Positions 51,700 to 60,607 of a DNA stretch of 64,000 bases are shown here, one piece after another. The stretch's first letter is position 1. Each line of letters starts with the position of its first letter. The notes beneath the pieces were generated by a model that was not told the DNA's origin, made no database searches, and saw only the letters and a program-made list of their open reading frames with translations. Source of the DNA: CAZYVU01 sp964651435 (GTDB lineage: Bacteria; Desulfobacterota; Syntrophorhabdia; Syntrophorhabdales; CAYQXL01). The stretch is from assembly GCA_964651435.1 (NCBI GenBank), contig CAZYVU010000006.1, positions 1 through 64,000 on the forward strand. Direction: 5' to 3'. Position numbers and translations under genes: made by a program.

Positions 51700-52347
51700 A
51701 TGAAGGCGAATAACGAACGGTTTTCAACGGTTTGGGTGCTCTGGGCCTGTATCGCCGGCCTTTCCCTCGTCGCCCTGCCGGCCCTTGGGCAAGACATCAT
51801 CGCTCAGTGGCTCAACATCAAGGTTCCCCCTGCGCCCAAGCTGCAGCCCGTCGATTTGGAGCCGCATACCACGGCACTTCTGCTCCTCGATTTCAACAAG
51901 CAGACCTGTAACGCCGAGCGGCGGCCCCGGTGCATTGATTCCATTCCCAGGGCCAAAAGACTGCTCGATGCGGCACGGGCAAAAAAGATGCCTATTGTCT
52001 ATAGCCTTTCGGCCGGGGCCGTGCCGGGTGATATTGCCGCCGATCTGGCACCCCGGCCCAACGATCCCGTCGTAACGTCGGGACCGGATAAGTTTTTCGG
52101 AACCCGGCTCGAACAAATCCTCGAAGGAAAGGGTATCACCACGGTAATCGTGACGGGCACGGCCGCCCACGGTGCCGTTCTCTACACGGCAAGCGCCGCA
52201 GCCCTTAGGGGATTCAAGGTCATCCTGCCCGTGGACTGCATGTCGGCCGAAGACCCCTATGCGGAACAGTACGTGGCCTGGAACATGGTCAACGCACCGC
52301 GCATTTCGCTCCAGACGACGCTGACGAGGAGCGACCTGGTGAAGTAG
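51700..52347 (+). CDS. Exported isochorismatase-fold protein lacking the catalytic cysteine
   Basis: The 215-residue protein has a signal peptide (LWACIAGLSLVALPALGQ) and the isochorismatase fold: LLLLDFNKQ (Asp), TSGPDKFFGTRLEQIL (Lys) and VTGTAAHGAVLYTASAAALRG, where the family's catalytic Cys is Ala. Non-Cys members such as EntB and PhzD act by acid-base hydrolysis of isochorismate-type ethers, so activity is not excluded. Location outside the cytoplasm is unusual. GGGAGG precedes the ATG and a promoter is seen. Substrate unknown. Confidence 0.82.
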   Translation: MKANNERFSTVWVLWACIAGLSLVALPALGQDIIAQWLNIKVPPAPKLQPVDLEPHTTALLLLDFNKQTCNAERRPRCIDSIPRAKRLLDAARAKKMPIVYSLSAGAVPGDIAADLAPRPNDPVVTSGPDKFFGTRLEQILEGKGITTVIVTGTAAHGAVLYTASAAALRGFKVILPVDCMSAEDPYAEQYVAWNMVNAPRISLQTTLTRSDLVK

Positions 52348-52509
52348 ATAAAGAACCGTCCAACCCCGCACGACCAGCCGTTTCCTTCGGCAAGCGGGCA
52401 CAGAGGAAGCAATCTTGGATACCATGCGCCGATAGCGGCAGCACGGAGCGACCTTGCAAAGGCATGACTCGCACAGCCGACCCGTTGACTGCCCCCTTGC
52501 GAGCGAGAC

Positions 52510-54399
52510 TCAGTAACAGGTCGCTACTTTGTCGAGGCTTTTACCCTTGACGAGACGATACTTGTCCCAAAAAAGCTGGTCGACCTTCAGGTACCGGTTC
52601 GACTTCTTTCGGGCCACAAACTTCTTGAGCTGCCCCGGGCCACCGTTGTACATGGCGTAGACGGCCCGGGCCAAATCGTCCTCGCCGAGATTGCGCCCCT
52701 CGGCCCTTCGAAGGGCATACCTTCGCAGATAGAGGTCAAGGATCTCACACCCTGCCCTGATATTGTAACGGGCATCCCAGCGCAACGGCTCAGTGGGGTA
52801 AATCCCCCTCCATACCCGCTCATTGATCTGCATGAGACCCACCGAGGTCTGGTTGTACGAGAGGATGGGGCGCAGCTTACCTCCCGATTTGATGAATTGA
52901 CGCCAGCAGCTCTCTTGCCATGCCGTTGCGTATACCAACTGCTTGTACATGGGCTTGTGCCTGGCGGCCAGCTTCGATTTCGCCATTACGTCCGACGATA
53001 CCTCGTCGAGCACGGTCTTCACCCGGTCGAGGTAGGGGCCCAGCTCCGCCTTTTTCAGAATCCAGGGTTCGAGGCTCTCCGTCGTCCTCCCTGCCCCTGT
53101 CTCATCGGCAAAGGCGGAGGGCAGCGCGCGGCCCATAAAGGAGAGGAACCACCCCGCCCGAGTCCTTCCGAGCGTCTCGTCGGGCATGTCAATCTCCAGA
53201 CCCTCGAAGCCGGGCATCTTCATTGCCGGAAGCGGTTCCAGGCCAAAGAACGATCGCAGATCGTTGTCCACGGCATAGGAGTAGTCAAGAGGCGCCTTGG
53301 CGGCTGCGCCGGGAAGGGCGTTGGCCAGCTCCTGCAGCCCCGGCTTGCTCATCGTGGGGGTCACCCCCAGCCCCGCCTTTGCCAGGCCTGCCAGGACGTC
53401 GGAGGTGCCGAACAGGGCGAGGTAATTGGCAGGGGAACGGGATATGGACGGAGAGAGATACTTCCTCATCAGCCCGCCCACGCTGGCCCACGTATCGGCA
53501 AACTGGCGCGTCACCAAATCCTTGCTCAAGGTTCCGTCGGCAAAGGCCTGGACAAAATCGTACCGCGCATCGAGGAGCCCTTCCATAAGGGTGCTCTTCT
53601 CGCCATCTGCCACGGGGCTGCCCCCAAGGGCCCTGATCTGGTTGACGAGAAAGGCGTCCCAATCCTGCCAGTCCTTCGCCACGACGGCCGGGTCCGCCGG
53701 CAGCCGGGCACCCTCCACCACCTTCTCCGGCACCGCCAGACCCGCCACATCCAGAAGGAGGTCGAGAGACAACCCTTCGGGCCTGACCTCGATGGCGCCG
53801 GGGCGGATCGTCGCGAGGGCGTTGCCGATGACGGACAGGTCGTCGGCGGAGAAAAAGAGCGGAAGCAAACCGCCGATACCCTTGGCGGCACCGTTGGCAT
53901 CGAAGGTCAGCTTGCTCAGATAGGGGGTCAGGTAGTTGTGCAGAAGGCCGAAGATCGATTTATCGACGACCGTTTTCTTGTGGTCGGCCCCGAAGGTTTG
54001 AAATCCCATGGGCTCAAACCCGATGCGGCCCTTTGCCTCATCGAAGAGAATGCGCTGCAGAACGTCGATCTGCCCCTGCCATTTCGACACACTCACGCAC
54101 CTGCCCATGAGCGGAAAGCCCGTCTGGACCTTCACGTTGCTCGTCAGCTTAAGCAACGACTTGTCGGGGCCCACCTTGGGGTCCCAGAGCTCGATAGCGG
54201 TGCACCCGTCACCCACGTCAAGGGGCACGGCTTTTTCGCCGGGGCCCGTAAATGCCTGCTGAATAAATGTTGAGCGCAGGAACGAATAATCGATTGTGAT
54301 GGGGATGCGCAGCGTCTGAGATTGGGACCAGCAGAGGGAAGGGACCATGAGAAGAACGAGCATCGCGCATATAACCGTTCGGTTTCTTCCTGTCGTCAA
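52510..54399 (-). CDS. Exported lytic transglycosylase with C-terminal SLT domain
   Basis: The 629-residue protein has a signal peptide (VICAMLVLLMVPSLCWSQ), a long unrecognised region (about 25-470) and a C-terminal SLT domain with the catalytic Glu in ATAWQESCWRQF, then SVGLMQINERVW and YAMYNGGPGQL. It cleaves peptidoglycan glycan strands in the periplasm. TTG 54399 is preceded by AAAGGAGAG at good spacing and a promoter lies at 54436-54464. It is convergent with the isochorismatase-like gene. Confidence 0.9.
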   Translation of the reverse strand: MTTGRNRTVICAMLVLLMVPSLCWSQSQTLRIPITIDYSFLRSTFIQQAFTGPGEKAVPLDVGDGCTAIELWDPKVGPDKSLLKLTSNVKVQTGFPLMGRCVSVSKWQGQIDVLQRILFDEAKGRIGFEPMGFQTFGADHKKTVVDKSIFGLLHNYLTPYLSKLTFDANGAAKGIGGLLPLFFSADDLSVIGNALATIRPGAIEVRPEGLSLDLLLDVAGLAVPEKVVEGARLPADPAVVAKDWQDWDAFLVNQIRALGGSPVADGEKSTLMEGLLDARYDFVQAFADGTLSKDLVTRQFADTWASVGGLMRKYLSPSISRSPANYLALFGTSDVLAGLAKAGLGVTPTMSKPGLQELANALPGAAAKAPLDYSYAVDNDLRSFFGLEPLPAMKMPGFEGLEIDMPDETLGRTRAGWFLSFMGRALPSAFADETGAGRTTESLEPWILKKAELGPYLDRVKTVLDEVSSDVMAKSKLAARHKPMYKQLVYATAWQESCWRQFIKSGGKLRPILSYNQTSVGLMQINERVWRGIYPTEPLRWDARYNIRAGCEILDLYLRRYALRRAEGRNLGEDDLARAVYAMYNGGPGQLKKFVARKKSNRYLKVDQLFWDKYRLVKGKSLDKVATCY

Positions 54400-54435
54400 A
54401 CCGGCTCTCCTTTATCTTCCAAGGCTTTTCTTTCC

Positions 54436-54464
54436 ATTGTACCACCATTTTGGCCGTATGTTGA
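54436..54464 (-). promoter_or_regulatory. Promoter of the lytic transglycosylase gene
   Basis: On the minus strand TCAACA (54459-54464), 17 bases, TACAAT (54436-54441), about 30 bases upstream of the TTG start. Confidence 0.5.
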
Positions 54465-54586
54465 GCGCAAGTTGTCCGGCTGCGCCCACGCGCACAGGCG
54501 GGGCAGCCGATTTGACCCCCATGAGCGCCGTAGGGATGGTGAAAATGTGGCGGAAATTCCCTAAACATGGCACAATGAAGGGGTTC

Positions 54587-55135
54587 ATGGACTACACCTC
54601 GAAAAGCGACAAGGTCTGCGCCATAGAATTCCGGCTCCACCTGAACGCCCCCCGCATTCCCTCCTGGCTATCGGCGGTCCTTCAGGCCGGCTTCGGCGTA
54701 GAAATAGGCTCGGGGGTGACGGTAAAGGACTTTCTTTGCCGTGACCTGTCCATCGATCCGCTCTATGTGGCTGAAAGGGTGACCACCATCTTCGTGGACG
54801 GCAAATGCGTCGACAACGTGAGAACGTCCTTGCTTGGGGCCGGTTCGACGCTTGCCCTCTCTTCCTCCATGCCGGGGCTTGCCGGCGCAGCCATCCGCAG
54901 CGGGAGCCCTTTGGGCCTCTTTAGGGGTCCCGTTACGTATGATGGGGGGCAGGCCGTTGGACAGCCCACGGGCGGGGTCATTACCGTCAAGCTGTTTAAT
55001 GTTCTCATCGACGAACTGGGCCCCATCTTTCTCGCCCACGGCATTCTCCTGGGGCAGCATCAAGCCCTTCAGATGCTGGAAACTTGCGCCGGCTCTTCCA
55101 TAGCCCTTAGACTTGGCGAGCCCCGGAACCGGTAA
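54587..55135 (+). CDS. Hypothetical soluble protein
   Basis: The product of about 182 residues is not recognised. It has FRLHLNAPRIPSWLSAVLQAGFGVEIGSGVTVKDFLC, RVTTIFVDGKCVDN and a hydrophobic C-terminal half (GVITVKLFNVLIDELGPIFLAHGILL) without a clear signal peptide. Start ATG 54587 follows AAGGGG; the frame is open far upstream but those residues look non-coding and overlap the divergent promoter. Codon bias supports coding. Confidence 0.62.
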   Translation: MDYTSKSDKVCAIEFRLHLNAPRIPSWLSAVLQAGFGVEIGSGVTVKDFLCRDLSIDPLYVAERVTTIFVDGKCVDNVRTSLLGAGSTLALSSSMPGLAGAAIRSGSPLGLFRGPVTYDGGQAVGQPTGGVITVKLFNVLIDELGPIFLAHGILLGQHQALQMLETCAGSSIALRLGEPRNR

Positions 55136-55297
55136 GTCCGCTCTTCGAAGCTCACCGGAGCCCTCGTGCTTCAGGCAAGGGCGAGCAGAGCACTCACGGG
55201 CAGAGGCAGGCAGGGGTGGGGTGTCACGGCACCGTCCCGCCCCGTCGAAACCGGCCTCGGCAGACGGTGCTTTGGACGGGAGGGTAGCAATTTGCGA

Positions 55298-55326
55298 TTG
55301 TCAGACGATAATTTTTCAGCTATATT
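55298..55326 (+). promoter_or_regulatory. Promoter very close to the start of the next gene
   Basis: TTGTCA (55298-55303), 17 bases, TATATT (55321-55326). The expected transcript start falls at about 55332-55334, the position of the ATG, implying a leaderless or nearly leaderless mRNA. Confidence 0.6.
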
Positions 55327-55333
55327 CTTGACT

Positions 55334-55774
55334 ATGAAAACCATCAAAATGCTTTCATTTGCATTGGCAGCGGTCCTCCTTTTTTCCGGTGCGGCATCGG
55401 CGCAATATGTCTTCCTTGCCAGGAAGGCCCTTGGTGCCGTGAAGCACCTTACGAGCCAAGACCAGGGATACGAGGTGGCTACGGTGCTTCTCAACGCCGA
55501 TGCCGAGAAGGTATATCGAACGGCCGTAAAGCTCATCGGCGAGAGCCCGAAGGTGCGCCTCCTGAAGCACGATGATGCAAGCAGGACGGCTGAATTCACC
55601 GACGGGCAGCGGACGGTAACGGTGAAGAGCGCCTACCTTCAGCCCGATACGACCCAACTGATGGTTGCCTGCTTCGTGGGCAAGGGTGAGCCCGCCTCGC
55701 CGTCTCCCGTCGTGGATAGCATCCTCCGCCTGTGCCGCCAGATGAACGTGGCCTGCGAGGTAGCACCCGATTAG
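55334..55774 (+). CDS. Small exported protein
   Basis: The 146-residue protein has a signal peptide (MLSFALAAVLLFSGAASA) and a compact domain with YEVATVLLNADAEKVYRTAVKLIG, TAEFTDGQRTVTVKSAYLQPDTTQLMVACF and two late Cys (RLCRQMNVACEV). The layout resembles periplasmic DUF3568-like proteins but this is only a suggestion. The start has no Shine-Dalgarno and lies at the promoter's start site. Its stop overlaps the convergent tetR stop by 4 bases. Confidence 0.75.
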   Translation: MKTIKMLSFALAAVLLFSGAASAQYVFLARKALGAVKHLTSQDQGYEVATVLLNADAEKVYRTAVKLIGESPKVRLLKHDDASRTAEFTDGQRTVTVKSAYLQPDTTQLMVACFVGKGEPASPSPVVDSILRLCRQMNVACEVAPD

Positions 55775-56379
55775 GCCGGCTCAGGGAGACCGAGGCTCTT
55801 AAACCCCATCCGGAGGGCCAGCTCAATGATGTCGTCCATGTGGTCCTTCCGCTTGTAGTCAAACCAAAAGGTGATCCACGTTACCATGCCCAGCAGGAGC
55901 AGGGCAGACCAGGACGGCTCGACGTCTTTCGGCATGACACCCGTTGACTGTAATTCGCCTATTGTGGCCCGAAACAGGTCATAGAGGCGCCTCCACTCCT
56001 TTCTGATCTCTCCGTAGTATTTATCCTTCACCGTCAGCGACTCGTGGAGAAGAAAGCGGAGTTCGGGATGGTTAAGAATGGCCCGCGCGTACTCTCTGAT
56101 CATCATTTTCAGGCGTTCCCTTGGGTCCTCAATTGAGCCGGCGGCAGCCAGGTAAGGGCGAAGGAGGTTGTCGATTGCGTACATATGGACAGAAAAGAGG
56201 AGGTGGTTCTTGCTGCTAAAATAGTGATACAGGCTGGGCTTGGTCATGCGAGCAGCCCAGCAGATATCGTTCGTCGACGTGGCATCGAAGCCTTTTGTCG
56301 AGAACAATTTCATGGCCTTCTGTATAATTTCCGCTTTTCGCTTCTCATACTGCGGAGTAACCTTTTTACCTGCCGGCAT
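55771..56379 (-). CDS. TetR/AcrR-family transcriptional regulator
   Basis: The 202-residue regulator has an N-terminal TetR helix-turn-helix (IIQKAMKLFSTKGFDATSTNDICWAARMTKPSLYHYFSSKNHLL) and a helical ligand domain with LNHPELRFLLHESLTV and WSALLLLGMVTWITFWF. GAGGGG lies 6-8 bases before ATG 56379. Its promoter spacer contains a perfect operator-like inverted repeat (56426-56449), so it is probably autoregulated. The nearby thioesterase gene, upstream on the same strand, is a possible target. Ligands of related proteins are often acyl-CoAs. Confidence 0.9.
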   Translation of the reverse strand: MPAGKKVTPQYEKRKAEIIQKAMKLFSTKGFDATSTNDICWAARMTKPSLYHYFSSKNHLLFSVHMYAIDNLLRPYLAAAGSIEDPRERLKMMIREYARAILNHPELRFLLHESLTVKDKYYGEIRKEWRRLYDLFRATIGELQSTGVMPKDVEPSWSALLLLGMVTWITFWFDYKRKDHMDDIIELALRMGFKSLGLPEPA

Positions 56380-56419
56380 GATCAGCCCCTCAAAGTCGTT
56401 GTTGTGACTATACCCATTA

Positions 56420-56449
56420 AGTATATTGACCGCCAACGTCGACGGTCAA
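56420..56449 (-). promoter_or_regulatory. tetR promoter with palindromic operator in the spacer
   Basis: On the minus strand TTGACC (56444-56449), 18 bases, TATACT (56420-56425). The arms TTGACCG (56443-56449) and CGGTCAA (56426-56432) form a perfect 7-bp inverted repeat with a 10-base centre covering the -35 and spacer, a classic TetR autorepression layout. Confidence 0.7.
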
Positions 56450-56478
56450 GAAATTGCCTGCGCCATCCGCTCGGCGCC

Positions 56479-56922
56479 TCATTCGGACCCGCCTTCCAAG
56501 AATGACAGGGCTTCGTCCTTGCGGTAAACAAGGGCCTGGCAGGCCGCTATCTTTTTGTCCCCACCATCGTCTTTCTGCACCACATCGATGCGATATGTGG
56601 CCACGCGCCTGCTCCGGCTCTCCTCTTTTGCTTCGACGACCAGCAAGGAGCCGATGGCGGGAGATGCAAGGAAGGTGACGTTTAGGTTTAGGGCAAGGGC
56701 AACGGTGCCGTGGGAATTGGAAGCAATGCTGAAGGCCTCGTCAATGAGGGAAAAGATGGCACCGCCGTGAATGATGCCGTTAAAGTTCGTCATCTTTTCC
56801 GAGTACCGGGTCTCCATCATAGCATAGCCCGGTCCGACCTCCCGCAGCCTAATGCCCATATGGTTGGCATAGGGCTCCTTCTCGATAGCTTCTCTTAACG
56901 CTTCGAATACCTCTTTTTTCAT
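56479..56922 (-). CDS. PaaI-type hotdog-fold acyl-CoA thioesterase
   Basis: The 147-residue enzyme has the PaaI signature NFNGIIHGGAIFSLIDEAFSIASNSHG (HGG at the active site and catalytic acid in DEA) and VALALNLNVTFLASPAIGSLLVVEA. Members hydrolyse aryl- or acyl-CoA thioesters in the cytoplasm, releasing CoA in aromatic or fatty-acid pathways. The start is ATG 56922. It precedes tetR on the same strand with an independent tetR promoter between. Consistent with aryl-CoA metabolism hinted at by iorAB, but inferred. Confidence 0.9.
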   Translation of the reverse strand: MKKEVFEALREAIEKEPYANHMGIRLREVGPGYAMMETRYSEKMTNFNGIIHGGAIFSLIDEAFSIASNSHGTVALALNLNVTFLASPAIGSLLVVEAKEESRSRRVATYRIDVVQKDDGGDKKIAACQALVYRKDEALSFLEGGSE

Positions 56923-57099
56923 TGGCCTGTCTCCCCCTCATTGCCGGATCGCCGGACCCTCTTCGTCGGCCGATCACTGTTCGTTATTTTGCCGTAAACC
57001 GCCCCGGACAGGACACCTCGAGGGTCCGCTGCCGGGAACGAAACGGACTGCAGTCAACTATGACCGCCTCTGCCGGACATCACTGGGGCCACCTCCCCA

Positions 57100-58041
57100 T
57101 CACTTGCCTTGGATCTCAAACAGATTCGAGAGAACGGTCTTTGGCATTTCCGGGTAGGGCAAGCGGCAGAACTGGAGCCGAAGCCGGTATTTCCCCGGCC
57201 CAAGGTCCGAAGGCAGGGTGGCGCGAATGGACTGTGCGTCCATCCTGTCTCTCATGACCACGCATTCCACCCCGGGTCCGGCATCGACGCTCAAGGGCCG
57301 TGCCTCTTCCCCGCTGCCGCCCTCCCCGGCAACATCGCCCTCAGGCGCAATGCCGAAACCAAAATCACTGACGGACGCAAGGACAAGCCGCACCTTTTCA
57401 CCGGGCGCATACCGGTCGTACTCTGTCGACAGATAGATGCGGCGGTTGTAGTCGCTCTGGCCCGTTTGCACCCCCGACGTGGCAGCCTCCCAGAAACGGG
57501 GCCGCCCCGTGTCAAGGTGGACGCTTCTGCCCCCGTAATGACCGACGCCACAGCAATTCTCTTGCCGTATCATCTCCCACAAACTTTTTCCATCTACCCC
57601 TTCGATGAAGAAATCAACGGCCATGGCGTCCATGTGGAGGCTCGTTTTAGCCACGTTGCCTCCCGATTTCTTGAGCCCCTCGTTGTATGCGGGGCTCCGG
57701 TAGCCCGAAAGAAGGCCTATCTGCGCCCCGGGGGCAGCTTTATCGGAAAAGTAGTCGAGAAGGAAAAGGAGCCTCAGCGAAACGCGGGTAGGCCCCTCAG
57801 CGTTTGTAATGCCGAATATCCGGTCGGCATCCTTCCGGGACGCCTCGTTCAGCGTACCGTCTGCGTTGAGAAGCGCAATCCTGGCCGTCCGGCCCTCTTT
57901 TTCGTTCCGAATGTGGAGCTTGCCGTCGCCCACCAGGAAAAACCGGCCGGCCGCAGCCTCTCCCGCCGATGAGACGCCGCCCCACAAGAGGGCGATACAG
58001 AGAAAAACAAGCACCCCAAAGACCGATTTTGATGCCGACAT
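57100..58041 (-). CDS. Exported M15/DUF882-like zinc peptidase (peptidoglycan)
   Basis: The 313-residue protein has a signal peptide (SVFGVLVFLCIALLWGGVSSA) and a DUF882/M15-type domain: LLSGYRSPAYN, TSLHMDAMAVDFFIEG (His and Asp zinc ligands) and SVHLDTGRPRFW (third His). A C-terminal beta domain (about 200-313) follows. Such enzymes cleave peptidoglycan cross-links or stem peptides in the periplasm. ATG 58041 follows GGAGGGTGG. It is monocistronic. Confidence 0.85.
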   Translation of the reverse strand: MSASKSVFGVLVFLCIALLWGGVSSAGEAAAGRFFLVGDGKLHIRNEKEGRTARIALLNADGTLNEASRKDADRIFGITNAEGPTRVSLRLLFLLDYFSDKAAPGAQIGLLSGYRSPAYNEGLKKSGGNVAKTSLHMDAMAVDFFIEGVDGKSLWEMIRQENCCGVGHYGGRSVHLDTGRPRFWEAATSGVQTGQSDYNRRIYLSTEYDRYAPGEKVRLVLASVSDFGFGIAPEGDVAGEGGSGEEARPLSVDAGPGVECVVMRDRMDAQSIRATLPSDLGPGKYRLRLQFCRLPYPEMPKTVLSNLFEIQGK

Positions 58042-58153
58042 GACCACCCTCCAGAGCTTTCAGTAACCGTCCCTGTATAGTCTAACGGCCCGGGACGAGG
58101 AAGTGCAACGATTTTATGCACGCCGGCGTTTGCGGTCCTTTGCGCCAAACGGG

Positions 58154-58182
58154 TTGACGGTGCGGTGCAGGGAGTGTTATTG
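58154..58182 (+). promoter_or_regulatory. Promoter of the small lipoprotein gene
   Basis: TTGACG (58154-58159), 17 bases, TTATTG (58177-58182). The -10 match is moderate. Confidence 0.45.
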
Positions 58183-58208
58183 GTAGTTAGAGAGGAGGCT
58201 TGAGGCCC

Positions 58209-58403
58209 ATGACGGAACGGAGATTTGCAGGATATTTTCTCGTTGCTACACTTATAATGGTACTTTTTTGTGCCGGCTGCGCCGTGACGCGGGACAGCCA
58301 GTCGGGTAAATGGGAGCGCATCGACGGGGGCCCCGGGGTTTTTCCACCCGATGCCCGATGGTTCTCGCCGGGCGCCTTTCCCGACGATATGTACCAGCAT
58401 TGA
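58209..58403 (+). CDS. Small predicted lipoprotein
   Basis: The 64-residue product is a lipoprotein signal (FLVATLIMVLFCAGC) followed by a short mature part (AVTRDSQSGKWERIDGGPGV...PDARWFSPGAFP). AGAGGAGGC lies upstream of ATG 58209; a TTG three codons before is also possible but too near the ribosome site. No family is recognised. It converges on the V-ATPase operon. Confidence 0.68.
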   Translation: MTERRFAGYFLVATLIMVLFCAGCAVTRDSQSGKWERIDGGPGVFPPDARWFSPGAFPDDMYQH

Positions 58404-58575
58404 CGAAACTTGATTGCACTAAGCCGGAGTGAGAGGATAGGGCCATCCCCATCAACGCTGTGGACAAAACTACCTGTCGCCTATAGTCATTCTTTCATGA
58501 AGGCGATGGCGAGACAACAAAAACCCGCCGGAAAAACTGTGGGGCAGTGGGTCCTGCAGTTGCCTTCTCTGACAT

Positions 58576-59208
58576 CTACGACTGAGAGGCAAGGCGCATC
58601 GCCTTGATCTTCATCAGTCGGCTTGTGTTGGAGCGCTCCATCTCGTCGAGCTTGCTCGTTATGTACTTGATGGTCTCCTTCATGCGGGGTATCAAGGTAT
58701 ACTCGAGAGCGTTGACCCTCCGCCTCGTCTTTTCGATCTCACCGCTGATGATGCGCACCGCCTCCTCCAGCTCCGCCATCTTCATGAGCTTCGGCATAAA
58801 CTCCTTAAGCGATTTGATGGCCACGTCAAGCTCGGGGGATGTGTGGATGAGCGAGTAGGCTCCTGTCGACGGGCCGAAAACCACCTCGATCTTCGGGATG
58901 GCCACGCTCATAAGGCGCCTCTTGGTCACCGTAAGCTGCAGGTCCTGCTTTGTGCTTTCAAGGGCACTCTCAGTGATCTTCCGGGACGATGTGATCTCAG
59001 CGAGGACAAAAAGCTTGAGCACATAGGGCAGCTCTTCGTCGACGGCCATGCGGTGCGACCTGTATTCGCCGGCAAGGCTCATGAACTCCTTCATGAGGCC
59101 GTCCAGCTTATCTTTCAACAGCTTGTGCCCTCGCTCTGCAACGGCAAGCCTCTTGCGGAGCCTCAGGAGCTCCATTCTGGTAGGGTTTACAGCAAGTCGC
59201 GCGGCCAT
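58576..59208 (-). CDS. atpD: V/A-type ATPase subunit D (central stalk)
   Basis: The 210-residue protein is a long coiled coil with the family N-terminus VNPTRMELLRLRKRLAVAERGHKLLKDKLDGLM and the C-terminal helix RRRVNALEYTLIPRMKETIKYI. Subunit D is the rotor shaft turning inside the A3B3 hexamer. It follows subunit B by 3 bases, last in the operon. A weak hairpin-T run downstream (about 58515-58550) may terminate it. Confidence 0.95.
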   Translation of the reverse strand: MAARLAVNPTRMELLRLRKRLAVAERGHKLLKDKLDGLMKEFMSLAGEYRSHRMAVDEELPYVLKLFVLAEITSSRKITESALESTKQDLQLTVTKRRLMSVAIPKIEVVFGPSTGAYSLIHTSPELDVAIKSLKEFMPKLMKMAELEEAVRIISGEIEKTRRRVNALEYTLIPRMKETIKYITSKLDEMERSNTSRLMKIKAMRLASQS

Positions 59209-59211
59209 GGT

Positions 59212-60594
59212 CTACGTACCCGGGTGGTATTTTTCTATGTACGCATCCCGAACACGCTTCAGCTCGTTCCTGGGAAGCATGGCGAGAAGCTCCCAGCCGA
59301 TCCTGAGACTTTCCTCAATCGTTCGGTTCTCGTTTTCCCCCTGCCGGACAAAGGTATCCTCGAAGGCGTCGGCAAACTTGACAAAAAGCAGGTCCGTTTC
59401 GCTGAGGGCAGACTCGCCCAGGACCACGGCAAGCTCCTTCGCGTTCTTGCCGCGGGCGTATGCCGCGTAGAGCTGGTTCATAACGTCCGCATGGTCTTCC
59501 CTCGTCTTTCCCACACCGATGCCCTTATCCTTGAGCCTTGACAACGAGGGCAGCACGTCGACGGGCGGGTAGATGCCCCGGGCATTAAGGCCCCGGTGAA
59601 TGATGATCTGGCCCTCGGTGATGTACCCTGTAAGGTCCGGTATGGGATGCGTCTTATCGTCTTCCGGCATGGTCAAAACGGGGATCTGGGTGATGGATCC
59701 CATTTTCCCTTTGATGCGGCCCGCCCGCTCATAAATGGTGGCAAGGTCTGTGTACAGGTATCCCGGATAGCCGCGCCGGCCCGGCACCTCTCTCCGGGCA
59801 GCCGAGATTTCGCGGAGCGCCTCGCAGTAGTTGGTCAGGTCGGTAAGGATGACAAGGACATGCATCTCCTTCTCGAAGGCCAGATACTCTGCCGCCGTCA
59901 AGGCCATGCGGGGCAGCGCGATCCGCTCGATGGGGGGATCGTCGGCGAGGTTCACGAAGACGACCGACCTTTCTATGGCGCCGGTGCGTCGAAAATCGGA
60001 TACGAAAAACTCGGCCTCTTCAAAGGTGATGCCCATAGCGGCAAAGATGACGGCAAATTTTTCCCCCGTCTTGAGAACCGTTGCCTGCCGTGCGATCTGA
60101 GCCGCAAGGCGGGAGTGCGGAAGACCGGAGCCGGAAAACAGGGGCAGCTTTTGGCCCCGCACGAGTGTGTTGAGAAGGTCGATGGTCGATATACCCGTCT
60201 GGATAAACTCATTGGGATAGTCCCGGGAAAAAGGGTTCATGGGCGTACCGTTCACATCCAGGTATTTTTCCGGGATGATTGCCGGGCCGTCGTCTATGGG
60301 CCTGCCGGAGCCGTCAAAAACCCGCCCGAGCATATCCAGAGAAACCCCGAGCTCCATTCCCTTGGCCAGAAACTTTACCTTAACGTCTTCCGGAGCAAGA
60401 CCGCTCGTGCCCTCGAAGACCTGAACCATGGCCTTGTCGCCGTTCACCTCCAGGACCCGGCCTCTTCTCAGATGGCCGTTGTGGAGCTTTATGTGTGCCA
60501 GCTCTCCATAGGCAACACCTTCAACCCCCTCAACGAGCATCAAAGGCCCTGCTATCTGTGTAACCGTTCGATATTCTTTTGACACAATTGCCAT
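59212..60594 (-). CDS. atpB: V/A-type ATPase subunit B (non-catalytic)
   Basis: The 460-residue protein has [23 protein letters not shown], the degenerate P-loop region ([22 protein letters not shown]), [20 protein letters not shown], and [31 protein letters not shown]. Subunit B alternates with A in the head and binds nucleotide without turnover. It starts 13 bases after the A stop; a Shine-Dalgarno (GGGGTAAAG) precedes it. Proton or sodium coupling cannot be told from this subunit. Confidence 0.96.
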   Translation of the reverse strand: MAIVSKEYRTVTQIAGPLMLVEGVEGVAYGELAHIKLHNGHLRRGRVLEVNGDKAMVQVFEGTSGLAPEDVKVKFLAKGMELGVSLDMLGRVFDGSGRPIDDGPAIIPEKYLDVNGTPMNPFSRDYPNEFIQTGISTIDLLNTLVRGQKLPLFSGSGLPHSRLAAQIARQATVLKTGEKFAVIFAAMGITFEEAEFFVSDFRRTGAIERSVVFVNLADDPPIERIALPRMALTAAEYLAFEKEMHVLVILTDLTNYCEALREISAARREVPGRRGYPGYLYTDLATIYERAGRIKGKMGSITQIPVLTMPEDDKTHPIPDLTGYITEGQIIIHRGLNARGIYPPVDVLPSLSRLKDKGIGVGKTREDHADVMNQLYAAYARGKNAKELAVVLGESALSETDLLFVKFADAFEDTFVRQGENENRTIEESLRIGWELLAMLPRNELKRVRDAYIEKYHPGT

Positions 60595-60607
60595 CTTTAC
60601 CCCGCTT

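Noticed and set aside
52897..54273. 458-codon open frame antisense to the lytic transglycosylase
   Set aside because: No ribosome site or domain; His/Arg/Gly-rich translation typical of antisense frames. The minus strand has a signal peptide and an SLT domain.
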